This document shows, one piece after another, positions 57,640-64,000 of a stretch of DNA of 64,000 nt; positions within the stretch are counted from its first letter, which is position 1; the number at the start of each line of letters is the position of its first letter. Below the pieces are notes generated by a model that was not told where the DNA came from, did no database searches, and saw only the letters and a program-made list of their open reading frames with translations. Both the position numbers and the translations under genes were made by a program. The stretch covers positions 1,736,001 to 1,800,000 of the forward strand of contig NZ_CP126739.1 in assembly GCF_030246885.1 (NCBI RefSeq), written 5' to 3'. The DNA comes from Microbacterium sp. zg-B185. GTDB lineage: Bacteria > Actinomycetota > Actinomycetes > Actinomycetales > Microbacteriaceae.

Positions 57640-58654
57640 CGTCCGCGACGCCGACGAGCCGGTCGACGACATCGAGCTGGCGATCGAGGGAGCACTGCGT
57701 CCGGCCTCACTGTCCGAGTTCGTCGGGCAGCAGAAGGTGCGCGGGCAGCTCCAGCTGCTGCTGGACGCCGCCCGCATCCAGCAGCGTCCGGCGGATCACA
57801 TCCTGCTGTCCGGACCCCCGGGGCTGGGCAAGACCACGCTGGCGATGATCGTCGCGCACGAGAGCGGCCGGCCGCTGCGCCTGTCCAGCGGGCCCGCGAT
57901 CCAGCACGCCGGCGACCTGGCGGCGCTGCTGTCCAGCTTGACGCCCGGTGAGGTCCTGTTCATCGACGAGGTGCACCGGATGGCCCGCTCCGCCGAGGAG
58001 ATGCTGTATCTGGCCATGGAGGACTTCCGCATCGACATCATGGTCGGGAAGGGTGCCGGGGCCACCAGCATCCCCCTGGACCTGGCGCCGTTCACGCTGG
58101 TCGGCGCCACCACCCGATCGGGGCTGCTGCCCAACCCGCTGCGCGACCGGTTCGGCTTCACCGGTCACCTCGAGTACTACGAGCCCGCCGAGCTGGAGCG
58201 GGTCATCGAGCGGTCCGCGGTGATGCTCGCGGTCGACCTGCCACCGGCCTCACGCGCCGAGATCGCCCGCCGGTCGCGGGGGACACCTCGGATCGCGAAC
58301 CGACTTCTCCGGCGTGTCCGCGACTTCATGATCGTGCGCGGTGGTGGTGGCGACACGGCGACCGTCGACGCCGCGTTGGACCTCTACGACGTCGACGCGA
58401 TCGGACTGGATCGCCTCGACCGCGCCGTGCTGGATGCCCTCGTGCGTCGCTTCGGCGGTGGCCCGGTGGGCCTGAGCACGCTCGCCGTGGCGGTCGGCGA
58501 GGAGCCGGAGACGATCGAGTCGGTCGTGGAGCCCTACCTCGTGCGGATCGGCTTCATCGGTCGCACGCCGCGCGGGCGCGTGGCGATGCCGTCGGCCTTC
58601 GCACACCTGGGCGTTCGGCAGGCAGACTCTGCGCTCAGATTCAATGATCTATAA
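57632..58654 (+). CDS. ruvB: Holliday junction branch migration ATPase RuvB
   Basis: A 340-residue AAA+ motor. Walker A is [17 protein letters not shown], Walker B is LFIDEVHRM, sensor 1 is [11 protein letters not shown], and the winged-helix DNA domain is C-terminal with [17 protein letters not shown]. It starts at GTG 57632 within ruvA. A TATAAT overlaps its stop codon and may drive the next operon. Confidence 0.97.
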   Translation: MDDVRDADEPVDDIELAIEGALRPASLSEFVGQQKVRGQLQLLLDAARIQQRPADHILLSGPPGLGKTTLAMIVAHESGRPLRLSSGPAIQHAGDLAALLSSLTPGEVLFIDEVHRMARSAEEMLYLAMEDFRIDIMVGKGAGATSIPLDLAPFTLVGATTRSGLLPNPLRDRFGFTGHLEYYEPAELERVIERSAVMLAVDLPPASRAEIARRSRGTPRIANRLLRRVRDFMIVRGGGGDTATVDAALDLYDVDAIGLDRLDRAVLDALVRRFGGGPVGLSTLAVAVGEEPETIESVVEPYLVRIGFIGRTPRGRVAMPSAFAHLGVRQADSALRFNDL

Positions 58655-58655
58655 T
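58650..58655 (+). promoter_or_regulatory. TATAAT -10 element overlapping the ruvB stop
   Basis: A full consensus TATAAT, rare at this G+C, covers the ruvB TAA. No good -35 is seen 17 bases upstream. It would give yajC a leader of about 75 bases that contains a GCGCCG-CAA-CGGCGC hairpin (58693-58707). Confidence 0.5.
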
Positions 58656-58737
58656 CGCTGGAGGCTCTCGCCTACCCTCCTCATGCAAGGCAGCGCCGCA
58701 ACGGCGCGCGCCTGATTCGAAAGGTGCTCTCGCCTCC

Positions 58738-59199
58738 ATGGACATCGCCACGTTCTTCGGCAATTACGGCCTCATCATCCTGCTGGTCGTCCTCCTCGTC
58801 TTCATGTTCTGGAGTTCGCGTCGGCGGATGCAGAAGCAGAAGACCGAGCAGGAGCAGAAGGCCCGCCAGACCGTTCCCGGCGCCGAGGTGCTGCTCCAGG
58901 GCGGTCTCTACGGCACCATCGTCGCCTTCGACCCGGAGAACCTCGACCAGCCCGCGCTCGTGGAGATCGCGCCCGGCGTCCAGATCAAGGTGCACAGCCA
59001 GGCCATCCTCCGCGTCGTGGACCCCGCCGAGGGCGTCGTGACCGAGGACGAGCTCATCGAGGCCGAAGAGAGCGAGGCCGGTTACATCGACGGCGTCGCC
59101 AGCGGTTCGATCAGCTCGATCAGCGACGACTACCGCGCGGCCGAACCGCTGCCGCCCGTCGACCCCGACACCGACCTGGACAACAAGCCCAAGGCCTGA
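58738..59199 (+). CDS. yajC: Preprotein translocase subunit YajC
   Basis: A 153-residue single-pass membrane protein that joins SecDF. The helix is at about residues 9-26 (YGLIILLVVLLVFMFW) followed by a basic region and the conserved VPGAEVLLQGGLYGTIVAFD. The C-terminal third is acidic and unstructured. It is followed 39 bases later by secD. Confidence 0.93.
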   Translation: MDIATFFGNYGLIILLVVLLVFMFWSSRRRMQKQKTEQEQKARQTVPGAEVLLQGGLYGTIVAFDPENLDQPALVEIAPGVQIKVHSQAILRVVDPAEGVVTEDELIEAEESEAGYIDGVASGSISSISDDYRAAEPLPPVDPDTDLDNKPKA

Positions 59200-59238
59200 C
59201 CCGCTCGCCCTCCCGGGCTCCCAGAAAGCTGACCCCTC

Positions 59239-60972
59239 GTGGCGACTTCCACCCCCGTCCGTCATGCCTGGCGCGCGCTGACCGGTCTTCTGATCGTCAC
59301 CGCGGTGCTGTTCGGCATCAACGCGCTCGGCGTCCATGTCTTCAAAGCCAGCTCGTGGACCCCCGAGCTCGCGCTCGACCTCCAGGGCGGGACGCAGATC
59401 ATCCTCGAGGCGCAGACCGCCGACGGGGCGGCGCCCTCGAACGAGCAGCTGAACCAGGCGGTCACGATCATCCGCCAGCGGGTGGACGCGTCCGGTGTCG
59501 GCGAGGCCGACGTGACGACCGAGGGCGGCCGGAACATCGTCGTCCAGATCCCCGGCCAGGCCGATGAGCAGACCCGCCAGCGGATCGAGGCCTCGGCCCA
59601 GCTCCAGCTGCGCGGGGTCCTTTACACCGGTCAGCCGGCGACGACATTCGTCGGCCCGGACGGCACGTCCACGCCGTTCCCGACGCCCGATCCTTCGCTG
59701 AACGCGACGCCGACGACCGAGCCGACGAACGGGAGCGATCCCGCGTGGATCACCGAGGCGCTGTTCGCGCAGTTCCAGGCCTACGACTGCGCGAACCCCG
59801 ACAACGATCCGGCGAACGCTCCCAAGGACCAGCCGCTGATCACCTGCGACGTGGACGGCACCGTCAAGTACATCCTCGGACCGGTGGAGCTGGACGGTTC
59901 GTCCATCTCGGACGCGACGTTCGGGCTGGAGCAGACGACCGGTCGCTGGGCCGTCAACATCAAGTTCGACGACGCGGGCACCAAGACGTTCGGTCAGATC
60001 AGTCAGCGGCTGTTCGGCGCGAACACGCCGCTGAACCAGTTCGCGTTCGTCCTGGACGGCAGTGTGCTCTCGGCCCCCTCGATGAACGCCATCATCCTCG
60101 GCGGCGACCCGAGCATCACCGGCAGCTTCACTCAGGAGACCGCCAAGACGCTCGCCGACCAGCTCAAGTACGGGGCGCTGCCGCTCAGCTTCGAAGTGGT
60201 CAGCTCGGACACGATCTCGGCGACCCTCGGATCGCAACAGCTGCAGATCGGCTTGATCGCGGGGCTGATCGGCCTGGCACTCGTGGCCATCTACTCCCTG
60301 ATCGTCTACCGCGCCCTCGGGATGGTGATCATCGCCTCCCTGATCGTGATGGGTGTGCTGACGTACGTCACCATCTGCATCCTGGCCTGGCGCATGGGCT
60401 TCCGCCTCTCGCTCGCCGGCGTCGCCGGCCTGATCGTCTCCATCGGCTTCACCGCCGACTCGTTCATCGTCTACTTCGAACGAATACGGGACGAACTGCG
60501 CGACGGCAAGTCCATCACCGGGGCGGTCGAGGACGGCTGGAGCCGCGCCAAGCGCACCATCTACATCTCGAAGTCGATCAACGTGCTCGCCGCCGTCGTG
60601 CTGTACATCCTGGCCGACGCCACCGTGAAGGGCTTCGCGTTCACCCTCGGTCTGACCACCGTCATCGACGTGCTGATCTTCATCCTGTTCACGCACCCGG
60701 TGATGCAGCTGCTCGCCCGCACGCGGTTCTTCGGTTCCGGTCACCCGCTCTCCGGCATGGATCCGGCAGCACTGGGAGCGGTGTACCGAGGGCGCGCGCA
60801 GTTCCGCGCACCGGCGGTCGCGTCGACCAAGACCGCGGCGGAACGACGAGCGTCCCGCTCACGCGGTGAGGCCGAACGGCGTCAGACCATCGCCGAGCGC
60901 AAACAGGCGGAGCTGGCCGAGCTTCCGGCCAGCGGCAAACCGTCCCCGCGCGAGAAGGAGGGAGAGCTCTGA
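59239..60972 (+). CDS. secD: Protein translocase subunit SecD
   Basis: An RND-type membrane protein that uses the proton gradient to finish export; 577 residues. The first helix (about 8-33) precedes the P1 domain starting ELALDLQGGTQIILEA, with a Pro/Thr-rich insert near 145-165. Helices 2-6 follow GLIAGLIGLALVAIYSLIVY, including GFTADSFIVYFERIRDELR. A basic C-terminal tail ends the protein. The GTG start at 59239 and the TGATG overlap with secF fit a coupled operon. Confidence 0.95.
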   Translation: MATSTPVRHAWRALTGLLIVTAVLFGINALGVHVFKASSWTPELALDLQGGTQIILEAQTADGAAPSNEQLNQAVTIIRQRVDASGVGEADVTTEGGRNIVVQIPGQADEQTRQRIEASAQLQLRGVLYTGQPATTFVGPDGTSTPFPTPDPSLNATPTTEPTNGSDPAWITEALFAQFQAYDCANPDNDPANAPKDQPLITCDVDGTVKYILGPVELDGSSISDATFGLEQTTGRWAVNIKFDDAGTKTFGQISQRLFGANTPLNQFAFVLDGSVLSAPSMNAIILGGDPSITGSFTQETAKTLADQLKYGALPLSFEVVSSDTISATLGSQQLQIGLIAGLIGLALVAIYSLIVYRALGMVIIASLIVMGVLTYVTICILAWRMGFRLSLAGVAGLIVSIGFTADSFIVYFERIRDELRDGKSITGAVEDGWSRAKRTIYISKSINVLAAVVLYILADATVKGFAFTLGLTTVIDVLIFILFTHPVMQLLARTRFFGSGHPLSGMDPAALGAVYRGRAQFRAPAVASTKTAAERRASRSRGEAERRQTIAERKQAELAELPASGKPSPREKEGEL

Positions 60973-61961
60973 TGCGTTCCATGAGTCAGCTCGGAAACGA
61001 CCTCTACACCGGCAAGACCTCTTTCCCGTTCGTCGGGCGTCGCCGTCTGTGGTTCATCATCGCGGCGATCCTGGTGATCGGCTCGGCGCTGGTTCCGCTC
61101 GTGCGGCCCATCCAGTTCTCGATCGAATTCACCGGCGGGTCCCAGTTCACGGTGACCAACGTCACCGCCCCGGACCAGCAGCTGGCCACCGAGGCTGTCC
61201 ACTCCGTGGTGCCCGATGCGACGACGAAGGTCACCACGGTCGGGGACAGCAACGTCCGCGTCCAGACCGACCAGCTGACGCCCGGCGAGACCCAGCAGGT
61301 GACCGACGCGCTGGCTGAGATCTACGCCGTTCCGGTCACCGAGGTGACCTCGTCCTTCATCGGGCCCAGCTGGGGCGCCGATGTCACCCGGCAGTCGCTG
61401 TGGGGTCTGGCGATCTTCCTCGCGCTGACCTTCCTGATCCTCGCCCTGTACTTCCGGACGTGGAAGATGTCGGCCGCCTCGATCATCGGCCTGCTCGACG
61501 TGCTCGTCATCACGGTCGGCGTCTACGCCCTCTGCGGATTCGAGATCTCCCCGGCGGCGGTCATCGGCTTCCTGACGATCCTCTCGTACGCGCTCTATGA
61601 CACGACTGTCGTGTTCGACAAGATCCGGGAGAACACGACCGAGGACGGCGAAGTGTCCGGCCGCACCTTCGGGGAGTCCGTGAACCTCGCGGTGAACCAG
61701 ACGCTGATCCGCTCGATCAACACGACCGTGGTGGCGATCCTGCCGACCGGTGCGATCCTGTTCATCGGCGCGCTGTGGCTCGGCGCGCAGACCCTCACCG
61801 ACATCTCGCTGGCGATCTTCGTCGGCACCATCGTGGCGGCCTACTCGACCGTGTTCGTGGCCGCACCGCTGTATTCGCTGCTGCGCGAGAACGAGCCGAA
61901 CATCAAGACACGCGACGCCCGCGTGCTGGCGGCGCGCGAACGTGCCGGGCAGCCGGTCTAG
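60972..61961 (+). CDS. secF: Protein translocase subunit SecF
   Basis: SecD partner, 329 residues, six helices. The P1-like region has SIEFTGGSQFTVTNV, and the membrane part has FLTILSYALYDTTVVFDKIRE (conserved SecF motif) and NQTLIRSINTTVV. Its ATG overlaps the secD stop by one base. Confidence 0.95.
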   Translation: MRSMSQLGNDLYTGKTSFPFVGRRRLWFIIAAILVIGSALVPLVRPIQFSIEFTGGSQFTVTNVTAPDQQLATEAVHSVVPDATTKVTTVGDSNVRVQTDQLTPGETQQVTDALAEIYAVPVTEVTSSFIGPSWGADVTRQSLWGLAIFLALTFLILALYFRTWKMSAASIIGLLDVLVITVGVYALCGFEISPAAVIGFLTILSYALYDTTVVFDKIRENTTEDGEVSGRTFGESVNLAVNQTLIRSINTTVVAILPTGAILFIGALWLGAQTLTDISLAIFVGTIVAAYSTVFVAAPLYSLLRENEPNIKTRDARVLAARERAGQPV

Positions 61962-62034
61962 ACCGGCCTCCCGGCGCGGCTGCCGCTGCTGGCCACGGGC
62001 ATAGGATTGACGGATCGGGGGAGGGGAGGAATCG

Positions 62035-64000
62035 ATGACCGAGACCGTTCCCCCCGCCCAGTCCTCGTCGCTGCGACGGCTCGTACCGCGCATCTTCTCC
62101 CGCTCGGCCCGGCGCGACGACGTCGAGCAGCTGCTTCGCACGGTGCGCACGCACCACCCCAAGGGCGATCTGTCGATCATCGAGCGTGCGTACACCGTTG
62201 CCGATCAGGCCCACTCCGGGCAGACCCGCCAGAGCGGCGAGCCGTACATCACCCACCCGCTCGCGGTCGCCCAGATCCTCGCCGACCTGGGGCTGGGTCC
62301 CAAGGCGATCGCCGCCGCGCTGCTGCACGACACGGTCGAGGACACCGCATACGCACTGGACACGCTGACGGCCGAGTTCGGCGACGAAGTGTCGATGCTG
62401 GTGGACGGGGTCACCAAGCTCGACAAGGTCAAGTACGGCGAGAGCGCGCAGGCTGAGACCGTCCGCAAGATGATCGTCGCGATGTCCCGCGACATCCGGG
62501 TGCTGCTGATCAAGCTCGCCGACCGCCTCCACAACGCTCGGACGTGGGGTTTCGTACCCCCGGAGAAGGCGCGCAAGAAGGCGACCGAGACGCTGGAGAT
62601 CTACGCTCCGCTGGCGCACCGGCTCGGCATCCAGACCATCAAATCCGAACTCGAGGATCTGTCCTTCGCGGTCATGCATCCCAAGCTGTACGCCGAGATC
62701 GAAAGTCTCGTCAAGCAGCGCACACCCCAGCGCGAGCAATACGTGCAGAACGTCATCGAGGCGGTGGACAGCGACCTGCGTGAGCTGCGCATCCGCGGAC
62801 GCGTGCTGGGACGGCCCAAGCAGCTGTACTCCGTCTACCAGAAGATGGTGGTCCGCGGCCGCGAGTTCGACGACATCTACGACCTCATCGGCATCCGGGT
62901 CCTGGTCGGCAGCGTCCGGGACTGCTACGCGGTCCTCGGCGCGATCCACGCGCGCTGGACTCCTCTGCCCGGCCGGTTCAAGGACTACATCGCGACGCCG
63001 AAGTTCAATCTCTACCAGTCGCTGCACACCACGGTGATGGGCCCGGGTGGGCGGACGGTGGAGATCCAGATCCGCACCAACGAGATGCACCAGCAGGCCG
63101 AGTACGGCGTGGCCGCGCACTGGAAGTACAAGGAACGCCTGATCGGCGGCAAGCCGGACGCGAAGTCGATGGACACCGACATGGCGTGGCTGGCCCACAT
63201 CTCCGACTGGCAGGCCGAGACGGCGGACCCGGGAGAGTTCCTGGACTCGCTCCGCTTCGAGATCGGCGCGAAAGAGGTCTACGTCTTCACGCCGAAGGGC
63301 CGGGTCATCGGCCTGCCCAGCGGCGCCACGCCGGTGGACTTCGCGTACGCGGTGCACACCGAGATCGGGCACCGCACGATGGGCTCGAAGGTCAACGGCC
63401 GGCTGGTGCCGCTGGAGACCGAACTGCAAAGCGGCGACGTGGTCGAGGTCTTCACCTCGAAGAACCCGGATGCCGGACCCAGTCAGGACTGGCTGACCTT
63501 CGTCAAGAGCACGCGTGCGCGCAGCAAGATCCGTGGCTGGTTCACCAAGGAGCGGCGCGAGGAGGCGATCGAGCAGGGCAAGGAGGCGATCGCCCGCGCG
63601 ATGCGCCGTCAGAATCTGCCCCTGCAGAGGCTGATGAGCCAGGACTCGTTCGCCGAGGTCGCGCAGTCCCTGAAGTACGAGGACGTCTCGGCGCTGTACG
63701 CCGCAGTGGGCGAGGGCCACGTCTCCACGCAGTCCGTGATCGAGAAGGTGACGGCGCTGGTCAGCGCGGACGACACCTCGACCGGACCGATCGACCTTCC
63801 GCAGGTGGGCCGGTCGCGAGCCCAGCGCGGCGGCGACTCCGGTGTGCTGGTGCGCGGAGCGCCGGACATCCTGGTCAAGCTCGCCAAATGCTGCACCCCC
63901 GTGCCCGGCGACGAAGTGGTCGGGTTCGTCACACGCGGCAGCGGCGTCTCGGTGCACCGCACCGACTGCACCAACATCAGCTCCCTGATGCAGGATCCGG
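62035..64000 (+). CDS. rel: Bifunctional (p)ppGpp synthetase/hydrolase Rel, 3' end cut by window edge
   Basis: Makes and degrades (p)ppGpp in the stringent response. The visible 655 codons show the HD hydrolase domain (AALLHDTVEDT), the synthetase domain with GRFKDYIATPKFNLYQSLHT (the RFKD form of bifunctional enzymes rather than the EFDD of RelA), the TGS domain from VYVFTPKGRVIGLPSG, a helical region, and a zinc-finger part with KCCTPVPGDEVVGFV. The C-terminal ACT domain lies beyond the edge. A GGGGAGGAA ribosome site precedes ATG 62035, and TAGGAT at 62002 may be the -10. Confidence 0.97.
   Translation, partial: MTETVPPAQSSSLRRLVPRIFSRSARRDDVEQLLRTVRTHHPKGDLSIIERAYTVADQAHSGQTRQSGEPYITHPLAVAQILADLGLGPKAIAAALLHDTVEDTAYALDTLTAEFGDEVSMLVDGVTKLDKVKYGESAQAETVRKMIVAMSRDIRVLLIKLADRLHNARTWGFVPPEKARKKATETLEIYAPLAHRLGIQTIKSELEDLSFAVMHPKLYAEIESLVKQRTPQREQYVQNVIEAVDSDLRELRIRGRVLGRPKQLYSVYQKMVVRGREFDDIYDLIGIRVLVGSVRDCYAVLGAIHARWTPLPGRFKDYIATPKFNLYQSLHTTVMGPGGRTVEIQIRTNEMHQQAEYGVAAHWKYKERLIGGKPDAKSMDTDMAWLAHISDWQAETADPGEFLDSLRFEIGAKEVYVFTPKGRVIGLPSGATPVDFAYAVHTEIGHRTMGSKVNGRLVPLETELQSGDVVEVFTSKNPDAGPSQDWLTFVKSTRARSKIRGWFTKERREEAIEQGKEAIARAMRRQNLPLQRLMSQDSFAEVAQSLKYEDVSALYAAVGEGHVSTQSVIEKVTALVSADDTSTGPIDLPQVGRSRAQRGGDSGVLVRGAPDILVKLAKCCTPVPGDEVVGFVTRGSGVSVHRTDCTNISSLMQDP

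Overview
The window is high-G+C actinobacterial chromosome. Gene order and content point to the Microbacteriaceae, most likely Microbacterium or a close relative. Supporting signs are the sigA / alanine racemase / second type IIA topoisomerase block, the sepH - DUF4193 - DUF3093 - dut - DUF3710 - DUF3159 block, a lipoyl E2 with two lipoyl domains, many GTG starts, and many genes that carry a TAnnnT box only 6-7 bases before the start codon (leaderless expression). Species assignment is inference; there is no rRNA here.

Layout. 1-5596: 2-oxo acid dehydrogenase E2 (cut by the left edge), dihydrolipoyl dehydrogenase, leucyl aminopeptidase and a PAC2 protein. 5816-10801: primary sigma factor sigA, coupled to an F420 gamma-glutamyl-ligase-like protein; tail to tail with that an ATP-grasp protein; then two overlapping alanine-racemase-like genes with complementary catalytic residues. 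10805-16204: a small zinc-finger protein, then convergent topoisomerase IV-type parE and parC around 94-bp tandem repeats. 16270-26272: a phosphodiesterase, sepH, several conserved DUF genes, dut, aconitase behind a perfect AT-rich palindrome, and dxs. 26351-36809: beta-oxidation pair, RNase D, alpha/beta hydrolase, SufE, sulfurtransferase, ZapE, and AmtB behind a GlnR-like box. 36892-37981: PemK/MazF-like protein and four tRNA genes ending in a strong terminator.

37943-46210 looks like a genomic island. The end of the tRNA-Val(GAC) gene plus its terminator (37943-37980) is repeated directly at 46174-46210. Between the copies lie accessory genes (DUF1345 membrane protein, a RecQ helicase fused to a phosphoribosyltransferase-like domain, hydrolase, DUF4166/SRPBCC pair, VOC protein) and the wreckage of a serine recombinase and two IS5-type transposases.

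46225-50313: DUF2510 membrane protein, capsular-polysaccharide-type glycosyltransferase, putative lipoprotein, HNH/DUF222 nuclease and AlkD-type DNA alkylation repair protein. 50338-64000: core operons thrS-HIT, pdxY, pdxS-pdxT, yebC, ruvC-ruvA-ruvB, yajC-secD-secF, and rel (cut by the right edge).

The most unusual items are the two-gene racemase, in which one protein keeps the PLP lysine barrel and the other keeps the catalytic tyrosine domain, and the tRNA-Val island. The rest is housekeeping: TCA cycle and lipoylated complexes, isoprenoid start (dxs), vitamin B6 synthesis, Holliday-junction processing, Sec export and (p)ppGpp control.
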